Assembly: GCA_037200845.1 (NCBI GenBank)
Contig: JBBCGQ010000001.1
Location: 1,736,001 to 1,800,000, forward strand
Direction: 5' to 3'
DNA: 64,000 bases
Source of the DNA: Bauldia sp.
Lineage (GTDB): Bacteria > Pseudomonadota > Alphaproteobacteria > Rhizobiales > Kaistiaceae
Shown here: positions 54,767 to 63,448 of the stretch, one piece after another
Layout of the letters: each line of letters starts with the position of its first letter
Numbering within the stretch: the stretch's first letter is position 1
The notes under the pieces: generated by a model
Seen by the model: the letters and a program-made list of their open reading frames with translations, nothing else
Databases searched by the model: none
Told to the model about the DNA's origin: nothing
Made by a program: the position numbers and the translations under genes

Positions 54767-56215
54767 ATGCAGGACGCGGCGTACCGTAAGCGGCTTGCGG
54801 CTGATTTGCCGAAATGGCTGGACGCCGGCTGGGTCAATGCCGACGGCGCCGCGGCGATCCTCGCCACCGCCGGCGACTACGACGGCGACGTGCGCTCGGG
54901 CCGCGCCGCGTTTGGCCTCTCCGCCATTCTCGGAACATTGGGCGCGCTGCTCGTCGGCCTCGCCGTGCTGGCATGGGTCGGCGCGCAGTGGGAGGCGGTG
55001 CCACGCATCGCCCGCTTCGTGCTGATCGTCGCGGCGATGTTCGTCGCCTACGCCGCCGCCTTCCAGTTCGACCGCCGTAAGCTTCGCATCTTCGCCGAGG
55101 CGGGCGTGCTCGCCGGCGGCCTGATCTACGCCGGCGCCATCGCGCTCATCGGCCAGACCTACCACCTGGCCGGCGATTTCGCCGGCGCGGTGATGCTGTT
55201 CGAGGCCGGCATCCTCGGCGCCGCGTTGTTCACCGGCTCGCCGACCATGACGGTGCTGGGCCTCGTCGGCGCCGGCTACTGGACGTGGCTGGCGACGGGC
55301 GAGAGCCATATCCAGCCGCACTGGCCGAGCCTCGCCGCGATCGCCATCGGCGTTCTCGTTTCGACGGTGCAGAATTCGCACTATGGCCGCATCGTCGCGG
55401 TGATCGCGGCGATGTACTGGGTGGCGCTCACCATCTTCGGGTTCGGCGACGCCCACCAGTGGACCTTTGCCGGCGGCGCAATGCTCTACGTCGCGGCAAG
55501 CTTCGCGATCTGGTCGCTCGGCGCGGCGCTCGCCGGCTTCCGCGGCACGCGGGTCGGCGCGCTGGGCGAAGCGATCCTGTGGCCAGGACTGTTCGCCGTC
55601 CTCCTGACGCTCGGCCTGTTGCAGGGCGCCGATCATCCGATGCACGCCGGCGAGGACGATCTCGTGCCGGCGCTGGTCGCGGCCGGCGCGGCGGTCCTGC
55701 TCGTCGCGTTTGCTTTCACGCGGAAGGTCGTGACCGTGACCGATGTTGCCGCAGTTGCGGTACTGTCGCTGGGCGCCATCGCGTTCGCTTTCGTCCAGCC
55801 GCCCGAAGACCTGGTGCGCAACGTCATCGGCGGCGTGCTGGTGGTTCTCGCCTCGCTCTGGGCGGTGACGCTCGGCCAGTCCGGCCGCCACCCGATCGGC
55901 AAGTCGATCGGCCTCGTCGCCTTCGGGCTGGAGGTCATCTACCTCTACGTCTTCACCATCGGCTCGCGGCTCGATACCGCGCTCGCCTTCCTCGTCGGCG
56001 GCGTGCTGTTCATCGCGCTGTCGTTCGTGCTCTTCCGCATCGACCGCATTCTGACGCGGCGCGCGACCGCGGCGGCAATTCTCGCCGGCCTCAGGGCATC
56101 GCCACCGGCGCTCGAGCCGATCCCCGTGCCCGACCTGCCGGAGCCGCTGCGCACCGTTGAGATCCCGGAGGCGCCGCCAGCTTCGGAAGGCGGGGAAGGG
56201 GAGGCGAAGCCATGA
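54767..56215 (+). CDS. DUF2157 polytopic membrane protein
   Basis: 482 residues: a cytoplasmic start (YRKRLAADLPKWLDAGWVNADGAAAIL), then about twelve hydrophobic helices (GTLGALLVGLAVLAWVGAQWEAVPRIARFVLI; GQTYHLAGDFAGAVMLFEAGI is the family core), and a Pro-rich tail. DUF2157 proteins have no known activity. They are regularly paired with a GDYXXLXY protein, here overlapping by four bases (ATGA), so the two very likely form a membrane complex. Confidence 0.88.
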   Translation: MQDAAYRKRLAADLPKWLDAGWVNADGAAAILATAGDYDGDVRSGRAAFGLSAILGTLGALLVGLAVLAWVGAQWEAVPRIARFVLIVAAMFVAYAAAFQFDRRKLRIFAEAGVLAGGLIYAGAIALIGQTYHLAGDFAGAVMLFEAGILGAALFTGSPTMTVLGLVGAGYWTWLATGESHIQPHWPSLAAIAIGVLVSTVQNSHYGRIVAVIAAMYWVALTIFGFGDAHQWTFAGGAMLYVAASFAIWSLGAALAGFRGTRVGALGEAILWPGLFAVLLTLGLLQGADHPMHAGEDDLVPALVAAGAAVLLVAFAFTRKVVTVTDVAAVAVLSLGAIAFAFVQPPEDLVRNVIGGVLVVLASLWAVTLGQSGRHPIGKSIGLVAFGLEVIYLYVFTIGSRLDTALAFLVGGVLFIALSFVLFRIDRILTRRATAAAILAGLRASPPALEPIPVPDLPEPLRTVEIPEAPPASEGGEGEAKP

Positions 56216-56772
56216 GGCTGCCGTCCTACACCTTCGGCATCATCCTCGCGTTCCTGCTGCAGGCCGGGCTGCTCGGCTGGATCGTCTACGATCGCGCGCA
56301 ACTGCTGGCGAACGGCAAGGTGATCAACCTCGCCGTCGTGCCAATCGACCCGCACGATCTTTTTCGCGGCGACTACGTGACGCTGAACTATCCGATCTCC
56401 AGCGTGCGCTCCGATGCGCTTGCCGGCGACGACGCGTTTCACGTCGGCGACGCGATCCATGTGACGCTCGACGACCACGGCGCCGCCACCGCGATCAGCC
56501 ACGAGCCGCCCGCATCCGGCACGTTCCTCACCGGCACGGTCGAAAATGTCGACGAGCGCACCGCGTGCGACAACGCCGACACCTGCTGGACCTACGGCGT
56601 GACCTACAACCTGGAAAAATTCTTCGTGCCGGAAGGCACCGGCCGCGAGCTGGAAGGCCTGCGCAACGAGCAGCGCATCAGCGTCGACGTCGCTGTGGCG
56701 GGCGACGGCCGCGCCGCGCTGAAGCGGCTGCTGGTCGACGGCCAACCGCGCTTCGAAGAGGCGCCCTACTAG
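56212..56772 (+). CDS. GDYXXLXY-domain membrane-anchored protein
   Basis: 186 residues: one N-terminal helix (FGIILAFLLQAGLLGWIVYD), then the diagnostic DLFRGDYVTLNYPIS motif, a beta-rich domain and a pair of Cys (ACDNADTCW) probably forming a disulfide in the periplasm. The start overlaps the DUF2157 stop. Function unknown; partner of the DUF2157 protein. It overlaps the convergent small gene by four bases. Confidence 0.9.
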   Translation: MRLPSYTFGIILAFLLQAGLLGWIVYDRAQLLANGKVINLAVVPIDPHDLFRGDYVTLNYPISSVRSDALAGDDAFHVGDAIHVTLDDHGAATAISHEPPASGTFLTGTVENVDERTACDNADTCWTYGVTYNLEKFFVPEGTGRELEGLRNEQRISVDVAVAGDGRAALKRLLVDGQPRFEEAPY

Positions 56773-57032
56773 GCCGGCTCAACCGCGGCGGAAGCATCGG
56801 CGAAGAGGCTCGCCTCGAGGTCTTCCGGGTCGATCGCGTAGGTCTGCGTGGCCCCGCCGACGGGAACGCGGATCAGCGTCGTCGTCCGCCGCCACGCGAC
56901 GAAGGAAACGCTGTCGATGGTCTCTTCATCCGTGTCGACAACGTAGCTGCCGGCGGGCACGACGCCCTCGATGCCCTCTAGGTGGAAGGGATGCACGAAG
57001 GTGACGGTCTTGCTGGTGGTGCGGGTCGTCAT
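56769..57032 (-). CDS. Small hypothetical protein
   Basis: 87 residues, beta-rich: TVTFVHPFHLEGIEGVVPAGSYVVDTDEETIDSVSFVAWRRTTTLIRV, matching a small Hyphomicrobiales family whose members are often beside DUF1488 genes, as here (14 bases). No function known. It ends within the GDYXXLXY stop region. Confidence 0.75.
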   Translation of the reverse strand: MTTRTTSKTVTFVHPFHLEGIEGVVPAGSYVVDTDEETIDSVSFVAWRRTTTLIRVPVGGATQTYAIDPEDLEASLFADASAAVEPA

Positions 57033-57046
57033 CGGTTGCTCCGTGG

Positions 57047-57325
57047 TCAGAAGTCGCCGGAGGCCAGCACGTAGAAGGCGCGCGGCTGCGACGGCGAGAA
57101 GACTTTGGCGGCGGCGGCCATGATGCGGTCGCGTGCCGCGTCGAATGCCGCGAGGATCGCGGCCTCGGCATTGCCGGTGCGCGGCGCGATCTTGAAGATG
57201 GCGCCGTCCTCGATGAAGAACGTCACCTCCTGCGCGCCATCGTGCGCCCAGAAGCGGATGCGATGATGGTTTGCATCGTAGCTGCGGCTGGGATTGGGAA
57301 ATCCGAGGGTCATTGTGAATCTCAT
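57047..57325 (-). CDS. DUF1488 family protein
   Basis: About 92 residues; LGFPNPSRSYDANHHRIRFWAHDGAQEVTFFIEDGAIFKI followed by a helix AEAAILAAFDAARDRIMAAAAKVF is the DUF1488 pattern (function unknown). An ATG at 57313 (88 residues) is an equally likely start. It is followed by the small gene at 56769-57032, probably as an operon. Confidence 0.82.
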   Translation of the reverse strand: MRFTMTLGFPNPSRSYDANHHRIRFWAHDGAQEVTFFIEDGAIFKIAPRTGNAEAAILAAFDAARDRIMAAAAKVFSPSQPRAFYVLASGDF

Positions 57326-57520
57326 GGGGCGCGCGGACCGCCCCGTGGCAAAATCTTGTGCGCCCATCGATAGGTAATGTCGAAACTAATATTTACAAGC
57401 AAGCAAAGGATATCTGGAGAGAGACAGGATAATCCAAAGGCGCAAAGCACTGCTTCAGAAAAGCGCCCGCGTGTATTTTCCGATTATTTAGTCAGCGTAG
57501 CGCTCGGCGAGCGGCGGAAA

Positions 57521-57552
57521 GTATGCCGGCCCGACAACGCGAGCCGGCGTAT
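57521..57552 (-). terminator. Possible terminator after SDR gene
   Basis: Imperfect stem GTATGCCGGC/GCCGGCGTAT just beyond the stop of the minus-strand SDR gene, followed on that strand by TTTCC. The 238-base gap 57326-57563 is otherwise AT-richer and empty. Confidence 0.35.
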
Positions 57553-57563
57553 TGGAGACGCGT

Positions 57564-58451
57564 CTAGCCGGCGAAGGCGCTCTTGTGGGCCGCGAGAAAA
57601 TCGGCGACCGAGCGCGGCTTGTGGCCCGTGAGCCGCTCGACGTCGCCCGAGACGACGCCGAGCAGGCCCTTGGCGGCGTCGCTGTCGAAGTGCGCCATGA
57701 CGCCGCCGAACTCGGCCGGCATCCCGGCCTGAACCATGCCGGCGACCAGCGCCTCCGACGGGATGCTGACCGCCTTCACCGGCTTGCCGGAAACCTTGCT
57801 GAGGATCGCGGCGAGGTCGTCGCCGGACAATGCCTCTGGGCCGCTGACGTCGATGACGTGCTTGCCCTCGGCGGTGAGCAGCGCAGCGGCTGCGGCGCCG
57901 GCGCAATCCTCACGCGTGACGTAGGCGCGGCGGCCGGCGCCTGCGGCGTGATAGAGCGTGCCGCTGGCGACCGCCTGCTGCGCCACCGGGATCAGGTAGT
58001 CGGTGTAGAGATTGTTGCGCAGGAACGAGAAGTCGACGCCACTCGCCGCCATCCGCACCTCGGTCCAGTAATGCGAGTTCGGGATGACGGCGCTCGGGTT
58101 GGTGTCGGGGTATGGGTTGGTGATGCTGGTGTAGAGCAGGTGGCGGACGCCGGCTTTCACCGCCGCGTCGATCGCCGCGACCTGCAGCTCGGCGCGACCG
58201 CCGAGCGTGTCGGTCGAGATGACCAGCAGCCGCTCGACGCCGGCAAGCTGCGCGCCGAGGTGGGCGGGATCCCCGAAGTCGGCGCGGCGAAGCTCGACAC
58301 CCGAGGCGGCAAGCTCGCCCGCCTTGTCCGGGTCGCGGGTGAAGCCGACGATGCGCTTGGCGCCGCCAGCCTGGAGGTGCTTGATGACGCCGCGGCCGAG
58401 TTTGCCGCTGGCTCCCGTAACGCCGATGGTCGCGCCGCTGAAATTGGCCAA
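57564..58451 (-). CDS. NmrA/QOR2-like NAD(P)-binding oxidoreductase
   Basis: 295 residues of the atypical SDR group: the Rossmann motif GVTGASGKLGRGVIKHL, GVERLLVISTD, HLLYTSITNPYPDTNPS and NLYTDYLIPVAQQAV, similar to the NADPH:quinone reductase-2 (YtfG) type. It probably reduces quinones or acts as a redox sensor. The TTG at 58451 is chosen because AAAGGAG precedes it at six bases and the Rossmann strand follows immediately; an ATG at 58550 would add an unconserved leader. Confidence 0.85.
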   Translation of the reverse strand: MANFSGATIGVTGASGKLGRGVIKHLQAGGAKRIVGFTRDPDKAGELAASGVELRRADFGDPAHLGAQLAGVERLLVISTDTLGGRAELQVAAIDAAVKAGVRHLLYTSITNPYPDTNPSAVIPNSHYWTEVRMAASGVDFSFLRNNLYTDYLIPVAQQAVASGTLYHAAGAGRRAYVTREDCAGAAAAALLTAEGKHVIDVSGPEALSGDDLAAILSKVSGKPVKAVSIPSEALVAGMVQAGMPAEFGGVMAHFDSDAAKGLLGVVSGDVERLTGHKPRSVADFLAAHKSAFAG

Positions 58452-58612
58452 GTCACGCTCCTTTGGAAAGCTGGTGAGGAAAAAGTGAGTGCCTGTAGGT
58501 AGCGGGCTGCCGGCCACTTGGAAGGCGGCACGTCGCGGGAGGTTAGTCACCTAGCGGTAACCGCGCTCAACCGGGACTCGGGATATGCTGGCGCTCCCGC
58601 CCCGGAGCCGCC

Positions 58613-59131
58613 ATGCCCGAAACCACGACCTCGCAGGACAACATCGAGGCGATCATCCGCCTCGAGCAGGAAGCGGAGCAGGACCGCAGCGCCACCGAGC
58701 GGGCGGCGGAGACGGTCGGCCGCTTTGTCGGCACGCTGTCGTTCGTGGCGGTGCAGGTCGCCGTCGTGGCGGTGTGGATCGCGGTCAACCTCGGCGAGGG
58801 CGGCTTCGATCCGTACCCGTTTCCGCTTCTGGCCGGCGTGCTTGCCTTCGAGGCGGTGACGCTGACTGCGTTCGTGCTCATCCGCCAGGACCGCATGAGC
58901 CGGCGCGCCGACCGGCGCAACCACCTCGACCTGCAGGTCAACCTGCTGTCGGAGCAGGAGGCGACCAAGATCATCCAGATGCTGGAGCGGCTGAGCCGGC
59001 AGCTCGGCGTCGAGGATGCCGTGACCGACAAGGAGAGCCACGAACTTTCGGGCGACACCTCGATCGACACCATCGCGCGCGACCTTCGCGACGCGGCGGC
59101 CGATGCGGAAGGCAAGGGCCGGAACGAATGA
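58613..59131 (+). CDS. DUF1003 family membrane protein
   Basis: 172 residues: an N-terminal helix with Glu/Arg (EAIIRLEQEAEQDRS), two membrane helices (FVAVQVAVVAVWIAVNLGE; PFPLLAGVLAFEAVTLTAFVLIRQDRM), then the conserved ADRRNHLDLQVNLLSEQEATKII, diagnostic for DUF1003. Function unknown. ATG at 58613; divergent from the SDR gene. Confidence 0.9.
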   Translation: MPETTTSQDNIEAIIRLEQEAEQDRSATERAAETVGRFVGTLSFVAVQVAVVAVWIAVNLGEGGFDPYPFPLLAGVLAFEAVTLTAFVLIRQDRMSRRADRRNHLDLQVNLLSEQEATKIIQMLERLSRQLGVEDAVTDKESHELSGDTSIDTIARDLRDAAADAEGKGRNE

Positions 59132-59182
59132 ACGGACGAGCGGCCGGCGACCGCTCGTCCGTTAGCGCAACGCGGGGCGGGC

Positions 59183-59917
59183 CTAGAACGGAACCTTGCG
59201 CGTGAAATCCTGCAGGCTGAGCGCCGACGGCGTGAAGCGGACGCCGACGGTGGCGGCAAGCGAACTCGCCGTCGTCGAATAGGCGAGGCCACCGAACACC
59301 GAGAACGGGCTCGACTGGAACTTGTGCTCGGCGCCGACCGAGAACGAGGTGCCGCTCGCGGAAGCATCGTTCCACGCCTGCGCCACCCCGACGTAGCCTT
59401 CGGTGTTCGGCGTGAAGTAGTAGGCGATCTGGCCCGTCACGCTCGTTAAAGCCGGAACCGGGGCGCTGGCGAAGGAGTGCGTGATGCTGCCGCGGAGCTG
59501 CGCGTTGCCGGCAAACAGCGCGCCGGAGAAGCCGACGCCCGAGATGGTGATGCCATTGCCGCTGGCGATGGCGTAGGACGCGCCGAGCGCGCCGGCACCG
59601 AAATTCTTGAACACATCGACCTGCCCGCCGACGACATTGACCGAGACGCCTGAAAGGCTCGCCTGATCGATGCCGGTGATCGAGGCGCCCCAGCCGCTGC
59701 TCGACAGGACGGTGGCCCGGCCGCTGATCACCGCGCTCCACGGCGAGGCGGAGTTGGCGGAGTAGACCGCGGCGAGCGAGCCGTCGAAGAACACCTCGTG
59801 CCCGGAAGCGGCGGGCGCCATGGTCGGCACCGGCGTCGAGAGATCGGCGGCATGGCCCGCCGAGGCAAAAGCGGCGCACGCCGCGACGGTCAGTCCAACT
59901 CCAATCCGCATTTTCAT
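59183..59917 (-). CDS. Exported beta-barrel outer-membrane protein
   Basis: 244 residues: a signal peptide (IGVGLTVAACAAFASAGHAADL), then repeated amphipathic strands (GASYAIASGNGITISGVGFSGALFAGNAQLRGSITHSF; FSVFGGLAYSTTASSLAATVGVRF) and a terminal Phe (KVPF). The pattern is that of a small alphaproteobacterial porin-like protein. Role unknown. GAGGGGCGAC precedes the ATG at 59917. Confidence 0.75.
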   Translation of the reverse strand: MKMRIGVGLTVAACAAFASAGHAADLSTPVPTMAPAASGHEVFFDGSLAAVYSANSASPWSAVISGRATVLSSSGWGASITGIDQASLSGVSVNVVGGQVDVFKNFGAGALGASYAIASGNGITISGVGFSGALFAGNAQLRGSITHSFASAPVPALTSVTGQIAYYFTPNTEGYVGVAQAWNDASASGTSFSVGAEHKFQSSPFSVFGGLAYSTTASSLAATVGVRFTPSALSLQDFTRKVPF

Positions 59918-60033
59918 GTCGCCCCTCAAGGTGAGTCGCGACCGCCGCGACCGTGGGGCGGATCAGACATGGTCATGGTTAACGTCGGGTAAGTTTCAAC
60001 GAAAGCGTGTGATGGGCAGGTGGCTTCTTACCT

Positions 60034-60127
60034 CCGCTTTCCCCGCGCAGGCGGGGATCCAGATTCATCATCCTCACATCCGGTGCGTGATTGGACTCCT
60101 GGATCCCCGCCTTAGCGGGGAAAGCGG
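60034..60127. repeat. REP-like inverted-repeat element, copy F
   Basis: Nearly perfect arms CCGCTTTCCCCGCGCAGGCG (start 60034) and CGCCTTAGCGGGGAAAGCGG (end 60127), each joined to GGATCCAG/CTGGATCC. The most symmetric member of the family in this window. Confidence 0.75.
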
Positions 60128-60721
60128 TAAGGGGGCTTGGCTCCGCGTGTAGGTTCGCCTTCTCGCGACCGGCATCGGCCCGAGTTTTGATCCTCCCTGT
60201 CGTCCGGCCGCCTGAGTCTTCGCTCCCGGTCGGATCTTCTTGCCCCTCACAATCCGAGGGTGGGCGGGCGCCCGGCAAGTGCCGAGCGGGCGGTCCGCAT
60301 TTCGAGGCGCTCGCCGAGCGCCCGCCGTGGCGTCTTTCGGCTTCCCTACCGCACTCGGCGCGTGGGCAGGCGGCGCACATTCTCTTGCGCTCCGTCCTCG
60401 ATCCCGCTGCGGCGCCTGGGGCCACTCCGCTTGTCGCCGCAAGCGCGTGCCGTACTGACTGCAGCCCGTCCCGCACTCCGAGAGGCCGCGCCTCTCGGCA
60501 TCATCGGCGACCGGTCGTAGTGCCGGCCGGCGGTTAGAGGGCGCCTCCCGATCACGCCGGTCCGTTAGGCCGACGCGAGCGGGCGCCACGACAACACCCC
60601 GCGAGCCGGACGGTACCGGTCACGACCCTCGGCGGGTGTCGCTGCGTGCGAATATGGAATGGGGGAGGAGGGCGGGCATAAGTCTTTTTAGTTGTCCCCG
60701 CGCCGAACTTTCTCCTCCCGC
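60128..60721. other. About 600-base gene-free, GC-rich region with many small palindromes
   Basis: No frame has convincing codon bias, although several open frames overlap on both strands because stop codons are rare. Strong local inverted repeats occur, for example GCCGAGAGGCGCGGCCTCTC around 60478-60500 and GCGAGCGCC/GGCGCTCGC around 60307-60322. It does not match RNase P, tmRNA, SRP or 6S RNA signatures that I can recognise. It could be a structured RNA, decayed DNA or recombination debris. Confidence 0.3.
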
Positions 60722-60837
60722 CGTCATCCTTCGGCGAAGCCGCAGACCTCGACTGGAGGACACGCGCCGCGCACGCAAAGGGCGGAGGCGGGAGGGGACT
60801 GGGCCTCCATCGACGCTCGTGCCGCCGAAGGACGACC
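60722..60837. repeat. Inverted-repeat element (GTCATCCTTCGGCG family), copy 2
   Basis: Left end CGTCATCCTTCGGCG, right end CGCCGAAGGACGACC in inverse orientation, with a GACTGGAGGACAC/GCCTCCATCG inner part related to 41764-41883. Imperfect ends suggest an older copy. Confidence 0.7.
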
Positions 60838-60933
60838 AGCGGAGGGGGCGCGCGTCCTCGCGGGAGGCGTGGCATGGATCACCGGGTTGAGCCGGGTGAT
60901 GACCGCGGCGGGCGGATCGATAGACTGCGACGC

Positions 60934-61281
60934 ATGACGGCCGACGATCTATTTGACCTTCAGCGCTTCCTCGACGCGCAGGCGCCGGTCTACGACCGCG
61001 TCGTCGCGGAGCTATGCGAAGGGCGCAAGACCAGCCACTGGATGTGGTTCATCTTCCCGCAAGCCGCGGGCCTCGGCCGCAGCGCCATGTCGGAGCGCTA
61101 CGCCATCCGCTCCGCCGCCGAGGCGCGGGCGTATCTGGCGCACCCGGTACTCGGCGCGCGCCTCAAGGAATGCACTGCGCTGGTCGAAGGCGCGGTAGCG
61201 AAGGGCGCGACGCTGGAGGCGATATTCGGCGGGCTCGACGCGATGAAGTTTCGGTCGTCGATGGAGTTGTTTGGGATGTAG
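60934..61281 (+). pseudogene. DUF1810 protein, C-terminally truncated at an island boundary
   Basis: 115 residues. DLFDLQRFLDAQAPVYDRVVAELCEGRKTSHWMWFIFPQAAGLGRSAMSERYAI and EARAYLAHPVLGARLKECTALV are textbook DUF1810. Intact members have about 140-150 residues, with a further helix after the KFRSSMTLF-type motif. Here the frame stops right there (KFRSSMELFGM). The stop coincides with a sharp drop in G+C content at about 61275 and the start of the nuclease-like gene, so the 3' end was probably replaced by inserted DNA. The residual protein may still be made. Confidence 0.7.
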
Positions 61282-61307
61282 TCGCACGCGGTTGTATACA
61301 GAGACCG

Positions 61308-63365
61308 ATGGCGCGGCAGATGCACCAAATTTTTCTGGACCTTAAGGTGCTGGCGACTGAGCCAGGATTTCTGCACGCGCTTTCGTTCCTCCAGGCGAGG
61401 GACATTTTTATGCGCCCTACACCACAAGGATATTCTCCGGTCGGTGGAGTAGATAGGCTCGCGCGTTCTAGGCTAAGCCAGAATGAGATCAGTCTCCTGG
61501 CGGGACTGCTGGTCCAATCGGAATCGCCCGAAGTCTATTCGGTAGTGGCCGACGCTAAGGATCAAGCTGCGCGCGCGGATGCGCTGCTTGAGGAACTTCA
61601 CCAAAGCCTCGAAGCGCCGATGCGCGCTTCGATCCGTTCGGATAGCGCTGCCGATGAGCCGACGTTGGGTGATTTGGCAAAGGAGGCAATTTACTACGGA
61701 GCACAGTCCGCTTTCCCTTCCCAATATCTTGCGTTCGCGCGGCAGCGTTACCGGGAGGATTGGGACTGGTTTTTAAGAAACGAAAAAATTTCAATTGGAT
61801 CAATCGTCGAAATCGCGGACGCACTCGGCACGCACTTCAGTGGGCAAATGACTGCGGTCTTCGAGGCCGCGGAAAAGGAAGGGCAGACGCCTGACGCTCC
61901 CTCTACCACGTCAGGTCTCATAGTACCCAAGCGTTTTTTGACGGACAAGTTTGGGGACAAGGCGGAGGCGTTCTTGGCGCTATTTTCCTGCCCAATACAG
62001 AAATCCAATTTCTCTTTCACTGACCCATTTACGCACAACGAAGCGAAGGCGAAACCGCTCCTTGCGTTCGGGGAGTACATCTACTGCAGCGGAGAATATG
62101 CTCTCGCAGAGTCCGTCTATGAAAGCCCGTATTATTGGATGTTGGCGGACGTACAATACAGAGATACCGCCTCCATTCACCGCGGCAAATTTCTTGAGAG
62201 CCAGATCGCCTATCAGGCCGAGAAAGTCTTTGGTAAAAAACACGTCTTTCTTAACGCCACCATATACGGAGCGAAGGGAGTCACGCTCGCAGAAGCCGAT
62301 GTCCTAATCGTGTACGGAGAATTTGTACTCGTCATCCAAGCCAAGTCAAAGCGCCTAACGCTAAAAGCAAGGGCGGGCGACACTGGGACGTTGGAGGTTG
62401 ATTTTCAACACGCTGTTCAAGCTGCGTATGATCAAGCAACTCATTTTGCCCAGCTGATCAAGGAAGGTGCCGAGTTCGTTGCCGCCAATCAGAGAGCGAG
62501 CCGCATACTATTCGTAACGCGAACATTCCCAATCGTGATCCTGTCGGATCACTTTCCGTCATTGCCCATTCTGATCGACAGGCTGCTAAAGCCCGTTGAT
62601 GAAGCAAAGCCGGTTGTTGTTGACGTTTTCTTTTTGCAGGTCGCTTTGGAGGTGCTCGGCGACCCAGTGGAGGTACTCTACTACCTTCAGCAACGATCAA
62701 GATTTTTTGACGTATTTGCGAGCGACAGCGAGTTTAATTTTCTCGGATTCCATCTCAAGGATCGGCTGTATGCCGACGGCGAATTTGATCGCGTTCTGAT
62801 CTCGAGCGGCTTCGCGACAGAGATTGAGGATTATTGGATTCGCAAAGAGTTGCACATCGCACAAAAACCCAGCTTCCCGAAACTAGAGCAGCGAATGTTG
62901 AATGCGGAAGCGGGGCGCTTGATATCGTTCTTGAAAGCAGGTCCACCAGAAACAGCGGGTGCCGCGATAGACCTTGCCGACTTCTCGTCGGATGCCATTG
63001 CCGACTTCATGCACAACGCCGGCGTGGCACAAGATCGGGTTCGTGGGGGGAAGGCCTTCAGCGCATTTAGCGTGAGAACCCATTTCGGCGGACTGTCATA
63101 CGTTGCCGTGAATTCCTCCCACCGGGGGGCAATCGAAACGGCAGAGCGTGTCGGGCGAAGGCACAAATACAAGCAAAAGCAGGATCGGTGGACCGTATTG
63201 TTGCATAACGTGCACTCGGAACGGCCACTCGATGGTGTGTTTTCCATCTGGGATAAATGGGAGCCCTCTAAAGAAATGGATGAGGACATCGCCGAGTTTG
63301 ACAGGCTAGTGCCCACAATCGAAAAGCCGTTCGGTGCGAGCAACCCAGCCGAAGGCAAACCTTAA
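61308..63365 (+). CDS. Large NERD-like nuclease-domain protein (candidate defence gene)
   Basis: 685 residues, AT-rich codon usage unlike its neighbours. The middle of the protein (about 305-360) has a restriction-endonuclease-like pattern: a helix with KFLESQIAYQAEKVFG, then LAEADVLIVYGEFVLVIQAKSKRLT, i.e. Asp and a QAK triad in the D-(x)n-(E/Q)xK arrangement of NERD/PD-(D/E)xK nucleases. Next comes an Asp/Gln-rich helix, then FVTRTFPIVILSD. The remaining N- and C-terminal parts are not recognised. No partner ATPase or methylase is adjacent. ATG at 61308 chosen at the GC shift; the ribosome site is weak. Function in DNA degradation or phage defence is inferred. Confidence 0.6.
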   Translation: MARQMHQIFLDLKVLATEPGFLHALSFLQARDIFMRPTPQGYSPVGGVDRLARSRLSQNEISLLAGLLVQSESPEVYSVVADAKDQAARADALLEELHQSLEAPMRASIRSDSAADEPTLGDLAKEAIYYGAQSAFPSQYLAFARQRYREDWDWFLRNEKISIGSIVEIADALGTHFSGQMTAVFEAAEKEGQTPDAPSTTSGLIVPKRFLTDKFGDKAEAFLALFSCPIQKSNFSFTDPFTHNEAKAKPLLAFGEYIYCSGEYALAESVYESPYYWMLADVQYRDTASIHRGKFLESQIAYQAEKVFGKKHVFLNATIYGAKGVTLAEADVLIVYGEFVLVIQAKSKRLTLKARAGDTGTLEVDFQHAVQAAYDQATHFAQLIKEGAEFVAANQRASRILFVTRTFPIVILSDHFPSLPILIDRLLKPVDEAKPVVVDVFFLQVALEVLGDPVEVLYYLQQRSRFFDVFASDSEFNFLGFHLKDRLYADGEFDRVLISSGFATEIEDYWIRKELHIAQKPSFPKLEQRMLNAEAGRLISFLKAGPPETAGAAIDLADFSSDAIADFMHNAGVAQDRVRGGKAFSAFSVRTHFGGLSYVAVNSSHRGAIETAERVGRRHKYKQKQDRWTVLLHNVHSERPLDGVFSIWDKWEPSKEMDEDIAEFDRLVPTIEKPFGASNPAEGKP

Positions 63366-63448
63366 CTGCCTGCTTGTTCGGCCTTGCCTTCCGCACCGCC
63401 AAACCCCATATTCCCGTAGGCAAATTCCACTGATTCCCAAGGTCCGTT

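Noticed and set aside
57377-57631. 84-codon plus-strand frame in the AT-richer gap
   Set aside because: No ribosome site, no codon bias, overlaps the SDR gene 3' end and a hairpin; probably non-coding.
60128-60721. RNase P, tmRNA, SRP or 6S RNA gene
   Set aside because: I looked for their conserved cores (for example GAGGAAAGTCCGGGC, the tag-peptide frame, the GGAAGGGAGCA loop) and did not find them on either strand.
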